From Labrenzia sp. VG12 (GTDB lineage Bacteria; Pseudomonadota; Alphaproteobacteria; Rhizobiales; Stappiaceae), in NCBI RefSeq assembly GCF_002237595.1, contig NZ_CP022529.1, positions 992,001 to 1,056,000 on the forward strand: 64,000 bases of DNA. Direction: 5' to 3'. The notes beneath the pieces are model-generated. The model saw only the letters and a list, made by a program, of their open reading frames with translations, did not search any database and was not told where the DNA came from. The first letter of the stretch is position 1; each line of letters starts with the position of its first letter. The translations under genes and the position numbers were made by a program. Of the stretch, positions 28,201 through 36,248 are shown one piece after another.

Positions 28201-28952
28201 GGGAATTTGACGAGGAATTCAAGGAGACCTCGATTACCCAGCTGAACGAAAAACTCAGCACACAGGTGGTCGGGGAATGCAAACGGATCGTCGGACGCAA
28301 TTACCCGTTCGAAAACGGGCGGTCCGAAGTGCCCATGACCGAATTTGCCAAGCTGTTTTCACCGTCCGGGATCATGCAGCGCTTCTTTGATGAGAACCTC
28401 AAGGGCCTGGTGGATACGTCGACGCGGCCCTGGAACTGGAAACCGGAGGTCTCACAGGCAGATCGGTTGTCCAACGCGACCCTGCGCCAGTTCGAGCGGG
28501 CGGACCTTATCAAGCAGGCTTTCTTCCCGACCGGAAACGCGTTTCCGTCAGTTGGGCTGCAGGTGGTGCCCAGATCGCTCTCCCAACAGGCGGAATCGGC
28601 CAGCCTGGAAGTCAATGGCAACGTGGTTTTTGTTTCGCGAGGCGCCGGGTTCAATGCCGAAATCCAGCCGGTGCCCTCCAATTTCGACTGGCCGAGCAAC
28701 ACGGCGACGCCGCGCGTGGTCCTCGTGATCCAGCCCGAAGTGCCGGGTTACAAGTCGCGCCAGGAAATCCACGGAGACTGGGCGTTCTACCGTTTCATCA
28801 AGGCCAACCGCGTCAGTTCGGGCCAGAACAAGTTTGTGGTCCGGAGAACGCTTGGCGGGCGGCAGGTTGCCTTCACGATAACCCTGCGAACGAAACCGAA
28901 CCCGTTTTTCCTGTCGGCGGTCGGCGAGTTCAGTTGTCCGACGAGTTTCTGA
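25299..28952 (+). CDS. tssM: T6SS membrane ATPase/scaffold TssM (IcmF)
   Basis: A 1217-residue IcmF-family protein. Two N-terminal transmembrane helices (~5-60) come before a cytoplasmic P-loop domain with Walker A GPPGSGKTT (~residues 118-126) and a third span near residues 430-450. The rest is periplasmic, ending in the IcmF C-terminal domain. The intact Walker A suggests nucleotide binding, as in TssM proteins that depend on it. In systems with TssJ the periplasmic tail meets that lipoprotein; none is encoded here. Confidence 0.96.
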   Translation: MKFWLGITAIFLGVLALAALIWFGGPFLAIAGVRPLEPLWLRLLLVLLIVLSIGGWQAWRIYKRIAANRALEQEILQPKASEEDLQIMSERMKDALKTLKTSSGNARTYLYDLPWYLMIGPPGSGKTTALMHSGLKFAASRGKGEAQKLEGLGGTRYCDWWFAETAVLIDTAGRYTTQDSDEEHDREAWLGFLNILRKARPRQPVNGVMVSISLEDLMTLPDEELKQHSDAIRARLIELYKTLKIDFPVYVVFTKADTIAGFMEFFGSYPESRRNLVWGATFQTREKTKNMVSETPVEFDLLIERLNEEMADRLQEEPDPRARLMLYGFPTQVAALKDRVTGFLNAIFEPSRYYPNAVLRGFYFTSGTQTGTAIDRVIGSMSQAFGTAYQAAALSGQGKSYFLRDLLTKVIIGEAGWVTHNRAAVRMATATRIAAYAVIALVTLGLGSLWAVSYMNNKALIDETAQAVDDIRVNGETVLSERVVRSDDLLDTVYILNKLRSLPVGYDSRNDPTPIMEQFGLSQRERLEAAGVTSYRSGLERLLRPRLILRVEEQMADVLDNRTGPGGEDVEKLYNFAKLYRMLANDAPEIDEDQVRNSLRSDFLQSFPGPAGEPLRQALNAHVAAMLELNFGGNVLTSQLDGVLVDEVQRELARVSLAERGYALLKSRATGLASEDWIAEQRGGPDMKTVFETENGDTLDTVLVDKFFTYPGFHLSVLPNLAGIRAELERDKWVFGEIGEVDAFEDQYQSLPGEILALYTKEFIEAWEEALGNLKFKSMRNDKPLYTTLQAVSAPTSPVVQLLESLRRETLLTQDLSSEGIAGNLTGGNAQEAGSEAAQKIFQRYVLDASGGLKRIGLEAGLQVLAPDGLQGAIGGATGAGGPAIIPGKAIEDHFRRYHELVEGQNNRKIDALLLNFKNILDNLLVVANNPLQSETANNNVQIQASLLRSNATRFPPPFDTLIQRAAREFDEEFKETSITQLNEKLSTQVVGECKRIVGRNYPFENGRSEVPMTEFAKLFSPSGIMQRFFDENLKGLVDTSTRPWNWKPEVSQADRLSNATLRQFERADLIKQAFFPTGNAFPSVGLQVVPRSLSQQAESASLEVNGNVVFVSRGAGFNAEIQPVPSNFDWPSNTATPRVVLVIQPEVPGYKSRQEIHGDWAFYRFIKANRVSSGQNKFVVRRTLGGRQVAFTITLRTKPNPFFLSAVGEFSCPTSF

Positions 28953-28953
28953 G

Positions 28954-29616
28954 ATGGCCGGCTATTTCGGCAAATTGCCGGCAAGAGCCGATTTCGTGAT
29001 CGGGCAATGCCCGAAAGGCTTTTTGAAACTGTGGGAGCCCTTCCTGCTGAAGGGGCTTTCGCAATCCAGGCTGGATCTGAGCGACAGCTGGAAGGAGGCC
29101 TATATGACCATGCCCATCTGGCGGTTCGACGTCACGCTGCAGGACCGGGCGGGTCCGGACCCGGAAACGCGGATGGTGGCCGGGGCGTTCATGCCGAGCA
29201 TCGACCGGGTGGGGCGGGAATACCCGTTGACGGTGGCCTCGGACATGAATGCTGATCAGGGGGCGCCGCCGGCGCACTGGTATGCAGCAGCAGAAGCGGT
29301 GCTTTTGAGCGCATTGCAGGAAGATGGACGTTTCGAGGACTTTCAAAGAGCGGTCGCGGAGCTCCCGATACCGACTGGGGAGGCCGGTCATGTTGCAGGT
29401 GAGTGGACTGAGCTGCCAGCCATGGCAGGTACAGACACCGTGACCGTTTCCAATTTCAGGAGCCGGGGAGGAGACAGGGACTTTGTATTTGCCTGCAAGG
29501 GATTGCCGGATGCTGGCGCGTTTCGGTGGTTGATCTTGCCGGAGCAAATTCCAGAGGGGCAGGAAACGGCAGGGGTGAATCATGGGCGATATCATCCGGA
29601 GGATCATCGAACGTGA
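28954..29616 (+). CDS. tagF: T6SS post-translational repressor TagF
   Basis: A 220-residue TagF (DUF2094) protein: MAGYFGKLPARADFV is the family start, with AYMTMPIWRF and GAFMPSIDRVGREYPL. TagF holds the T6SS off in known systems by binding Fha, and is relieved by PpkA signalling. The start is one base after the tssM stop codon, and the end overlaps the pppA start (GTGA). Confidence 0.93.
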   Translation: MAGYFGKLPARADFVIGQCPKGFLKLWEPFLLKGLSQSRLDLSDSWKEAYMTMPIWRFDVTLQDRAGPDPETRMVAGAFMPSIDRVGREYPLTVASDMNADQGAPPAHWYAAAEAVLLSALQEDGRFEDFQRAVAELPIPTGEAGHVAGEWTELPAMAGTDTVTVSNFRSRGGDRDFVFACKGLPDAGAFRWLILPEQIPEGQETAGVNHGRYHPEDHRT

Positions 29617-30380
29617 CCGGAATTCAGGAGGAAACGCTTCGCGGATTTGCCATTGGCCTGACGCATGTCGGCCGTGTGCGCGAGCAGAATGAAGACACAT
29701 ATTTTGTTGACGAGCAAAAAGGGGTTTTTGCTGTCATGGACGGCGCTGGAGGTCTTTGCGACGGTGCCATGGCCTCGGGTCTTGTGCGCGAGGCCCTGAC
29801 CAGCCTGACCAACCCGCGCAGCGGTGAAGACCTGCTGGAACAGTTCGAAAGCCGGTTGATCGTTGCGAAGGACCGGATCGAACGCGCATCGGAAAGTGCA
29901 GACGGCGCACCGATGGGGACGACGATCGCGGCCTTGCTGACCTTCAAGCGCAATTTTGCCTGTTTGTGGGCAGGCGACAGCCGTGTTTACCGGCTGAGAG
30001 ACAGCCGTCTGGAGCAGTTGACCACAGATCATACGGAAGCGCAGGAACTGGTGGACCAGAATGTGCTGACCGTGGAAGAAGCCAGGACCTTCGCCCGCCG
30101 GCATGTGATCACCCGCGCCATCGGGTCCGGTCTGGATCTGGAACTGGAGCTTGTTTCCGGCAACCTGAGGCCCGGAGACAGGTTCCTGCTGTGTTCCGAC
30201 GGGCTGACCGGGCATCTGGAGGATCCGGTCATCGGTACATTCTTGATGAATGGCGCGTCGAGGCTCGCCGCGCAAAGCTTGATCAACGGGGCTTTGGAAG
30301 AGGGCGGTTCCGACAATGTGACCGTGGTAATCGTCGACATAGACCGCCAGACCGGAGCGGAAGGAACCTTCAACAGATGA
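29613..30380 (+). CDS. pppA: T6SS PP2C phosphatase PppA
   Basis: A 255-residue PP2C-type Ser/Thr phosphatase that opposes PpkA. Metal-binding and family motifs are VREQNEDTYFV, VFAVMDGAGG, AGDSRVYRL, LCSDGLTGHL and GGSDNVTVV. The GTG at 29613 is chosen because it overlaps the tagF stop (GTGA) and has GGAGGA nine bases upstream. A longer in-frame reading from 29526 would lie deep in tagF. The stop overlaps the ppkA ATG (ATGA). Confidence 0.93.
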   Translation: MTGIQEETLRGFAIGLTHVGRVREQNEDTYFVDEQKGVFAVMDGAGGLCDGAMASGLVREALTSLTNPRSGEDLLEQFESRLIVAKDRIERASESADGAPMGTTIAALLTFKRNFACLWAGDSRVYRLRDSRLEQLTTDHTEAQELVDQNVLTVEEARTFARRHVITRAIGSGLDLELELVSGNLRPGDRFLLCSDGLTGHLEDPVIGTFLMNGASRLAAQSLINGALEEGGSDNVTVVIVDIDRQTGAEGTFNR

Positions 30381-32260
30381 ACCCTGCTGAGCAATCGCTG
30401 CCCGCCGGAACCCGGCTCAACAATCTCTACGAGATCGAGGAACATATTGCCGACGGTGGTATCGGCACCGTTTACAGGGCGCGCGACGTGGAAAGCGGCG
30501 ACCCCGTGGCCATCAAGGTGCTGCTGGCGAATTTCGCGAAGGATCCGATGATCCTGGATCTGTTCAAGCGCGAGGCCAAGATCCTGCGCAAGCTCAAGCA
30601 CGATGCGCTCACGCAGTATTTTGTCTTCGCCAAGGAACCCACACTTGGCATCTATTATCTTGCCATGGAATTTGTCAGCGGCCCTTCGCTGAAGACCAGA
30701 CTGCAAGCCGGTCCGCTGGAGCCTGAGGCAGTCTTTCGGCTGTTGCAGCGCCTGTCATCCGCGCTGCAGGCCGTGCACGACCGGGAGGTCATTCACCGGG
30801 ATCTGTCGCCGGACAACATCATCTTGCAGAACGGCGATGTCGGCCAGGCCAAGATCATCGATTTCGGAATTTCCAGAGCCAATACGGGCGGTCCGACAAT
30901 CATCGGCGACGGTTTTGCCGGCAAGGTGAACTATGTCTCGCCGGAGCAGGTCGGGATATTCGAGGGCAAGGTCACGGCGCGCAGCGACATTTATTCGCTT
31001 GGTCTGGTGATCTCCGAAGCGCTACTCGGCAAACAGGTCGACATGGGCGGCACCCAGGTGCAGATCGTTGACAAGCGGCGCCATGTGCCGTCGCTGGAAG
31101 GCATCGACAACAGGTTCCGGCCGCTTCTTGAAGCCATGCTGCAGCCGGACCCGGCCAATCGACCTGCCAGCATGGCGGAGATTGCAGGCTGGACGCTCGG
31201 CGCGCCGATGCAAACACCTCAGGCCGAGGATCGTACGATCATCCGGCCGTCATCGCCGCCTCCGGAACAGACGGCACTCGATACACCACCGCCTGCTGCC
31301 AGTTGGGGCAAACGCATTCTCGTCGCCCTGTCACTGCTTGGCATTGCCGGCGTTGGAGCAGGAGGCGTGTATTTCCTCGTTGGCCAAACGGTGCCGGAGC
31401 AGGACCAGACGCCGGTTCTTGTCGCCCCACCAAATCCCAATGCCCCCGAGGCACCGGCTCAAACCACCACGGTGACACCGGAAGTGGAAAGTCCTCAACC
31501 TGATCCGACGCCTGTCGTAACCCGGCCGGAACTGACACCGGAGACGATCGAACCGGATCCGGTCTCCACACAGGATAGTCAGCCGGAAATCACCACACCA
31601 CCGCCGGTGGCTGCCGACCCCGAACCGGTGCAGGAGGCGATCAAGCCCGAGGACCGGATCCGGAATTACCTGAGCAGCTATCAGGCTGGCGACTGCATGT
31701 ATCTTCAGCCAATCGAGATCGCCAGCCGGTCGGCAGAAATCGAGGGCTTTGCCTCAAGAACACCGCCGTTCATCACCTTCGACAGCGATTTCACCCAGAC
31801 CCAGGGATTCGAGGCCAAGATCCAGGTGAACCTCGTTTCCGATGCCCAGTGTCCCGCCATTGCCTTCCTGCGGGGCACGCCTCCCGGAAATGCCAAAACC
31901 GAACTGCACCTGGATATGCAAAGAACGGTTGTTCCGAATGGGGAAAACATGGCCGGCAGGATTTCCGGTTATGATCCCTCGACAGGCGGGCTTGGCCTGG
32001 TGTTCGTCAACAGCAAGGGTGAGGTGACCGATCTGACGCCGTTTTTGCAAAGCGACGCCGGTGGTGCCGGATTTGTCGTGCCCCTGTCCCTGAAAACGGC
32101 CGTGGAAGAAACAGGTTTGATCATTGCGATGGTCGGGAAGGGCCTCGCGGAAAACCTTTCGGGTCAAACGGTGAAACAGGCGGGGCCCTATTTTGAGACG
32201 CTGATGCAGGGCTCTCCGGTCTTGCGGGCGACTGCGACGACAGTCAAGGTAGTCCCGTAG
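30377..32260 (+). CDS. ppkA: T6SS Ser/Thr kinase PpkA with extracytoplasmic Cys-pair domain
   Basis: A 627-residue transmembrane kinase. The kinase domain (~17-275) has GGIGTVYRA, VAIKVLL (Lys ~47), HRDLSPDN (Asp ~142), DFGIS (~162) and SDIYSLG. A membrane helix (~312-335) precedes a Pro/Thr-rich stalk and a periplasmic domain (~425-625) with two conserved Cys (AGDC and DAQC). The ATG at 30377 overlaps the pppA stop. Typical PpkA phosphorylates Fha after an outside signal. The periplasmic domain recurs in the TonB-like protein at 32788, an unusual sharing described in the findings. Confidence 0.92.
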   Translation: MNPAEQSLPAGTRLNNLYEIEEHIADGGIGTVYRARDVESGDPVAIKVLLANFAKDPMILDLFKREAKILRKLKHDALTQYFVFAKEPTLGIYYLAMEFVSGPSLKTRLQAGPLEPEAVFRLLQRLSSALQAVHDREVIHRDLSPDNIILQNGDVGQAKIIDFGISRANTGGPTIIGDGFAGKVNYVSPEQVGIFEGKVTARSDIYSLGLVISEALLGKQVDMGGTQVQIVDKRRHVPSLEGIDNRFRPLLEAMLQPDPANRPASMAEIAGWTLGAPMQTPQAEDRTIIRPSSPPPEQTALDTPPPAASWGKRILVALSLLGIAGVGAGGVYFLVGQTVPEQDQTPVLVAPPNPNAPEAPAQTTTVTPEVESPQPDPTPVVTRPELTPETIEPDPVSTQDSQPEITTPPPVAADPEPVQEAIKPEDRIRNYLSSYQAGDCMYLQPIEIASRSAEIEGFASRTPPFITFDSDFTQTQGFEAKIQVNLVSDAQCPAIAFLRGTPPGNAKTELHLDMQRTVVPNGENMAGRISGYDPSTGGLGLVFVNSKGEVTDLTPFLQSDAGGAGFVVPLSLKTAVEETGLIIAMVGKGLAENLSGQTVKQAGPYFETLMQGSPVLRATATTVKVVP

Positions 32261-32336
32261 ATCGCAACGGGGTGTCGTTGAAGTCCGGTTTAGGTTTTCG
32301 ACGCGTCGGGAGGAACCAGAAAGAGGCGAAGACCGA

Positions 32337-32372
32337 ATGACGCAAACAGAAGCCGATCTGGTCCAGCCATGA
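32337..32372 (+). other. Eleven-codon ORF overlapping the exbD-like start
   Basis: ATG at 32337 opens an 11-codon frame whose TGA overlaps the ATG of the next gene (ATGA at 32369-32372). It sits in the 108-base gap after ppkA and could serve as a translational-coupling leader. No family can be assigned and chance is not excluded. Confidence 0.25.
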
Positions 32373-32791
32373 AACGCTACACGAAACCCATTCATCTTCA
32401 GCAGCTGACGCCGCAACGGCGTGCGGACAGTTCGCTGGCCCTGATCAATGTCGTGTTTCTCCTGCTGCTGTTCCTGCTTGTCTCCGGGACACTTCGACCG
32501 CCGCTGCCGGAAGACTTTGCCTGGGCGGAGACAACGCGAAGTGAAGGGGCTTCCAGCATCCGCAATGGTCTGGTGATCACGCGAGACGGCAAGGCCTGGG
32601 TCGAGGGCACGCAACTCGACGAAGCCGGACTGATCGCGTTTCTGGAACAAACCGCAGCAGAAAGCGATCGCCTGACGGTGCAGGTCCACAAACACGCAAG
32701 GATGGAGGCGGTCGCCGCGCTTGCCGCGCGGGCGAGAAAAAGCGGTGTCAGGGCCTTGTCGCTGGTGACCGTGGAGGCGGGGGCACCTTGA
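32369..32791 (+). CDS. ExbD/TolR-like protein lacking the channel Asp
   Basis: A 140-residue ExbD/TolR-type protein with a short cytoplasmic tail, one transmembrane helix (~22-45, LALINVVFLLLLFLLVSG) and a periplasmic domain with the family's ALA-RARKSGV-type ending. Canonical ExbD/TolR reads PLIDV at the start of this helix and needs that Asp for proton flow. Here the position is Asn (ALINV). The protein therefore probably does not conduct protons itself and may be a structural partner. It ends in a TTGA overlap with the TonB-like gene. The second ExbD (36451) keeps the Asp. Confidence 0.8.
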   Translation: MKRYTKPIHLQQLTPQRRADSSLALINVVFLLLLFLLVSGTLRPPLPEDFAWAETTRSEGASSIRNGLVITRDGKAWVEGTQLDEAGLIAFLEQTAAESDRLTVQVHKHARMEAVAALAARARKSGVRALSLVTVEAGAP

Positions 32792-34485
32792 CAGCTGCGG
32801 CCTACAATCTCGACACACAATGGCAAATTCCGGTTTATGTCTGGCCGGCGGTGCTCGGGGTGTCGGTCGCGCTTCATGTCTCCCTGTTTGTCTTTGGCCT
32901 GGCGAACCTGCAATGGGATGTGTCTGACACAGCGCCCCCTCCGGTGACGGAAGTGCTGTTCGAGGCTGGAGGTCCGGTTTTTCAGGAGGTGACCGCACTC
33001 TCGCCAGATGATCTGGCCTTCGAACCGGTCACACCGGAGGCGGTCGTCGAACCGTCGGCACCGTTGCCGGACGTTGTCGCTGCACAAGAGCCAGACCAGA
33101 TAACGCCACTTGAGAGCGCCCCTGTGGAACTCGCTCAGCTTTCGCCCGAAGCGATTGTCGGCGACCCCATTCCCGTTGAGGCGGATACCCTTGCCAGCGA
33201 AGTCCAGGTTGTCGAGGCCGAAGAAGTGGAAGGTTCCGCGGCAGAGGAGGTGACCTCTCTGCCTCCAGAGCTTGCCGAAGGGCAGACGCTGGAGGCCGTT
33301 GACGTCACCGTGCCTGCTCTGGTCTCCCCCTCCGAGGTGCTGGTTGCCGAGGAGCCGGCGGTTGAGGTTTCCGTGTCAACCGGTGAGGCGGAGGCGGAGC
33401 TGAGCGTGGTTACGCCCGAAGTGTCGTCGGCTGAAGTTCAAGACGTCGAAATCCTGACCCAAGACCCTCTTGCAGTCATTGAAACGCAAACGCTTTCTTC
33501 AGTGCCGGAAGTGGTGGCTGAAGAGGCCCCCACCGACGTAATCGACACCGCTTCCCTGGAACCGGTCGTCGCGGAACCGGAGGCCGCCCTGATCGACCCG
33601 GTCGAAAGCACCAGCGTCGTGGTCGCGCAGGATCTTGTCGACACACCGGTTGACACGGCAATCGCATTCGAAGCTGTTGAGACCGATACGCAATCGAGCG
33701 AAATTCTCTCGGCGTCACCGGCAGAAACGGTCACCGCAACCGCGCCGGATGACATTGGCGTTTCGGTCATCACGCCCGATCGTCCGATTGCCCTCGCGCC
33801 GATTGAAAACCCGATATCGGAAACCGTGACGCCCGAGATCCAGCCGCTTGCACCGGTGGAGCCTGACGAAACGGTTGTTGCTGCGCTTTCCCCAAGTGAA
33901 TCGGAAACATCGGTTGTTCCGTCAATTGCACCTCCGACCGATCCCGCAAACGTTGTTCCGCCAGTGGAGGTCGCGGCAATCGACCCGCTGGCGAAGGTGA
34001 CGCGTTACGTTCAGAACTATGATTTCGGCGACTGTGCCCACCTTTCCGTCTTGTCGGCCGGGGTCGACAGTGCACAGGTGACAGCCTTTGCGCCGGGGAT
34101 TGGTCCGTTTGCATTGTTTGACAAGCGGTTCACGTCTGATCAGGGGTATGAGGCGTCGATCGAGCTCCGCCTCGTGACAAGCCAGCAATGCGCCTTGTTG
34201 AACGCCCTTGGCGTATCTGAGGGGCTCGATGCAGCTGGTCTCGTCGAACTGGACAAGACGGTGGTCAAAAGCGGCACTGTGGCAACCGGGCTGATCCAGC
34301 GGGACCTGCCGGTTGCCCGGATTGCAGCGGCAGAAGCCGCAGGCCTTGACCTGGGGGGCAAGGGGCCACCGGAACTCTATCTCATAGACGACGCCGGTCA
34401 GATTCACGACGGCCGGGACTTCCTGCTGCCTGCCTCCAGCGCTCAGACGGCCGGGGGTGGCGGTTCAAGGTCCCGGTGGTGCTGA
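32788..34485 (+). CDS. TonB-like anchored protein with PpkA-type Cys-pair domain (apparently frameshifted)
   Basis: As read, this is 565 residues. The TTG start overlaps the previous stop. A membrane span lies at ~13-40 (WPAVLGVSVALHVSLFVFGL), followed by a ~360-residue Glu/Val/Pro-rich periplasm-spanning stalk and then a domain (~390-545) homologous to the PpkA extracytoplasmic domain (YDFGDCAHL, DQGYEASIELRL, SQQCALLNAL). One membrane helix, a long acidic/Pro stalk and a C-terminal domain is TonB/TolA architecture, and the ExbD/ExbB neighbours fit. The last 14 residues (GGSRSRWC) look unnatural. A 1-base shift at the G5 tract 34453-34457 restores homology to PpkA up to 34646. Confidence 0.7.
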   Translation: MTAAAYNLDTQWQIPVYVWPAVLGVSVALHVSLFVFGLANLQWDVSDTAPPPVTEVLFEAGGPVFQEVTALSPDDLAFEPVTPEAVVEPSAPLPDVVAAQEPDQITPLESAPVELAQLSPEAIVGDPIPVEADTLASEVQVVEAEEVEGSAAEEVTSLPPELAEGQTLEAVDVTVPALVSPSEVLVAEEPAVEVSVSTGEAEAELSVVTPEVSSAEVQDVEILTQDPLAVIETQTLSSVPEVVAEEAPTDVIDTASLEPVVAEPEAALIDPVESTSVVVAQDLVDTPVDTAIAFEAVETDTQSSEILSASPAETVTATAPDDIGVSVITPDRPIALAPIENPISETVTPEIQPLAPVEPDETVVAALSPSESETSVVPSIAPPTDPANVVPPVEVAAIDPLAKVTRYVQNYDFGDCAHLSVLSAGVDSAQVTAFAPGIGPFALFDKRFTSDQGYEASIELRLVTSQQCALLNALGVSEGLDAAGLVELDKTVVKSGTVATGLIQRDLPVARIAAAEAAGLDLGGKGPPELYLIDDAGQIHDGRDFLLPASSAQTAGGGGSRSRWC

Positions 34486-34646
34486 TGTCGCGCTCTGACT
34501 CCGAGACAGCACTGGTCCTGGCCATCTGGAACCGGCCGGCCGCAAACCAGCCGCCCCGCTTCGGTACGCTGCCGTCTTCGCGCATCGCAGGCATTCTCGC
34601 AGCTCCAGGGGTTTATTCCCTGGCAGCTTTCAAGGTGTCGCGCTGA
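34458..34646 (+). pseudogene. Out-of-frame C-terminal continuation of the TonB-like protein
   Basis: In the -1 frame the DNA after the G5 tract encodes FKVPVVL, then SETALVLAIWN, ending in LAAFKVSR and TGA at 34644-34646. PpkA has FVVPLSL, EETGLIIAMVG and ATTVKVVP at the equivalent places. The match in order and spacing shows that this is the original end of the preceding gene. An ATG at 34485 overlapping the upstream stop could allow separate translation of a 53-residue piece. The segment overlaps the 3' end of the convergent exbB-like gene. Confidence 0.65.
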
Positions 34647-35310
34647 CGGCTTGAGGACTGCCGGCGCCAGCGGTGAAAACACCGGTGAGCAACACCTCAA
34701 GCGCGGCCCGTTCTTTTTCCAGCCTGGTTTCGAACCACGTAACGGCGACGGACACCGGGATCGCAACGGCAAGCCCGCAGGCTGTCGTCAGCAGCGCGAC
34801 CCAGATGCCGCCGGCAAGTGTCGCCGGATTGGCCGAGGCGCCGGAATCCTGGAGGGTCTGGAAGGTCTCGATCATGCCGAGGACGGTGCCGAGAAGGCCG
34901 AGCAGGGGGGCAATCTGGGTCACCAGGTCAAGCGCTTTCAACCAGCTGGCCAATCCAAACAGCCGATCTGCTGCACGGGCGGAGATCTCCTCGCGCAACC
35001 GCTCCTCGCGGATGTCGCGTTCCTGCGAGCTCAATTGCTGCTGGTCGAGCATCTGAATGGCATCCATCGCGCTGCGCACGAGCGCCGCAGACAACGACCG
35101 GTCCTTGATCAGGTTTTGCGAGGCCTTGGCGCGGTCTCCGGTGCGCCATTGGGAGACGGCCTGGCGCACAAGGTGATGACGTCCAACCCGGGCGCTTGAA
35201 AACTGGAACGCCTTTGCGAGGATGACAGCAAGCGCGGCAACCGAGATGGCCAGAAGGATGATGACAACCGGTCCGCCCAGTTCCAGTAGTGACGAGGAGG
35301 TTTCGACCAT
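34630..35310 (-). CDS. ExbB/TolQ/MotA-family proton channel protein
   Basis: A 226-residue protein with three transmembrane helices: ~10-30 (GGPVVIILLAISVAALAVIL), ~125-150 (IAPLLGLLGTVLGMIETF) and ~165-190 (IWVALLTTACGLAVAIPV). The second and third carry the Gly/Thr-rich family signature (LGLLGTVLGMI and ALLTTA-GL-VAIP). Such proteins pair with ExbD to use proton flow to drive a TonB/TolA-type partner. It is the only ExbB-type gene in the window and is convergent with the TonB-like gene. Confidence 0.92.
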   Translation of the reverse strand: MVETSSSLLELGGPVVIILLAISVAALAVILAKAFQFSSARVGRHHLVRQAVSQWRTGDRAKASQNLIKDRSLSAALVRSAMDAIQMLDQQQLSSQERDIREERLREEISARAADRLFGLASWLKALDLVTQIAPLLGLLGTVLGMIETFQTLQDSGASANPATLAGGIWVALLTTACGLAVAIPVSVAVTWFETRLEKERAALEVLLTGVFTAGAGSPQAVSATP

Positions 35311-35345
35311 GAGATCCGGGATCCGTTCAAGGGTTCAAGGTGAAC

Positions 35346-35777
35346 TCAGTCGCCAAAGCGGATGGGCGTGCGATTGCTCAATTCCAGGAGGTCGGAACAA
35401 TAGACATCCTTGATTGAGGCCGGCACGCAATTGCTGACATTGTTTACGTGAAGCCGCGAGATGCTGTCACAGGATTTTTCGGCAAGGGAGAATTGCAGGA
35501 TTTTGGTTTTCCCGGCCGAAATGCGCGAAAACTTAAGCGCCAGGAACCGATCAACCAGCCCTTCCTTGTCGAAGAAGACCATGTCGAGCGTCAGCTGATC
35601 CATTGGACGTTCCAGGCCATTGGTGGCAATGATCGACAGTCGGCAGCCGCCACCGTCAATAGGCTGTAGCTTGTTGAGCTCCAGGCTGATTTTGCCGGAA
35701 ACGTCCTGGGCTTGAACAATTGTCAATTGAGTGAGGCTGAAGACCGACACTAATATCAGGAAAAGAAAACTCCGCAT
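35346..35777 (-). CDS. Small exported protein of unknown function
   Basis: A 143-residue protein with a clear signal peptide (FLFLILVSVFSLTQLTIVQA-QD). The mature part looks like an Ig/CARDB-like beta sandwich (LSIIATNGLERPMDQLTLDMVFF, KTKILQFSLAEKSC) and carries four Cys (GGGCRL, EKSCDS, SNCVP, VYCSD), probably two disulfides. It is 35 bases upstream of the ExbB-like gene on the same strand, so it is likely co-transcribed and periplasmic. I do not recognise the family. Confidence 0.75.
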   Translation of the reverse strand: MRSFLFLILVSVFSLTQLTIVQAQDVSGKISLELNKLQPIDGGGCRLSIIATNGLERPMDQLTLDMVFFDKEGLVDRFLALKFSRISAGKTKILQFSLAEKSCDSISRLHVNNVSNCVPASIKDVYCSDLLELSNRTPIRFGD

Positions 35778-35849
35778 TCAACCCCCAAGGCAACTCTGCA
35801 CGTCCTGTTTCGTCATACTTCTCGATCCGTGAGGCCCTGCGACTGAGGG

Positions 35850-36248
35850 TCAGTCGTAAGACAACAACACCGTCCAGTCCGGTGCTCCCTCGGTTTCGAT
35901 CTGAAAGAAATCCGCTTCAATCAGACCGCGCTGCCAGCATTGATCGCCATCATAGAGAACGAATTTTTCTTCGCGAATGCAAAGGGTAATGTCCCCGCCA
36001 AGCCGGCTTTCGCCAAAACCGTCGGCTACGTGGAGATAATATCGCGCATTGCCGAGAGGTTCCTGCAGGATCTGGCTGCACGCGTTGGACGTTATCGTCC
36101 ACCAGCCCTCCGTCCTCAATCCGTCTTCGGTTTCGTAGCCGATGGCAACGTTCACCAGATCGACTGACCCGTTGCAGACCCGCAAACCGGCTTGTGCGGA
36201 TTGAGGCAGGCAGAAGCAGGCAACGCCGAGTGTGAGGCGCATGAGCAT
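35850..36248 (-). CDS. Exported DUF1036 protein
   Basis: A 132-residue protein from the ATG at 36248 (an in-frame ATG at 36302 would give an odd basic leader). The signal peptide ends near SAQA-GLR. The mature protein matches DUF1036: LRVCNGS, VNVAIGYE, TEGWWTI, YYLHVADG and late Cys residues (LCIREEK, DQCWQRG). DUF1036 members are small periplasmic or secreted proteins of unknown function. It is upstream of the other small exported gene and the ExbB-like gene on the same strand, so the three may be one operon. Confidence 0.82.
   Translation of the reverse strand: MLMRLTLGVACFCLPQSAQAGLRVCNGSVDLVNVAIGYETEDGLRTEGWWTITSNACSQILQEPLGNARYYLHVADGFGESRLGGDITLCIREEKFVLYDGDQCWQRGLIEADFFQIETEGAPDWTVLLSYD

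Noticed and set aside
34485..34646. Independent 53-residue gene starting at the overlapping ATG
   Set aside because: The segment aligns with the end of the PpkA domain, so it is best read as the frameshifted tail of the upstream gene.
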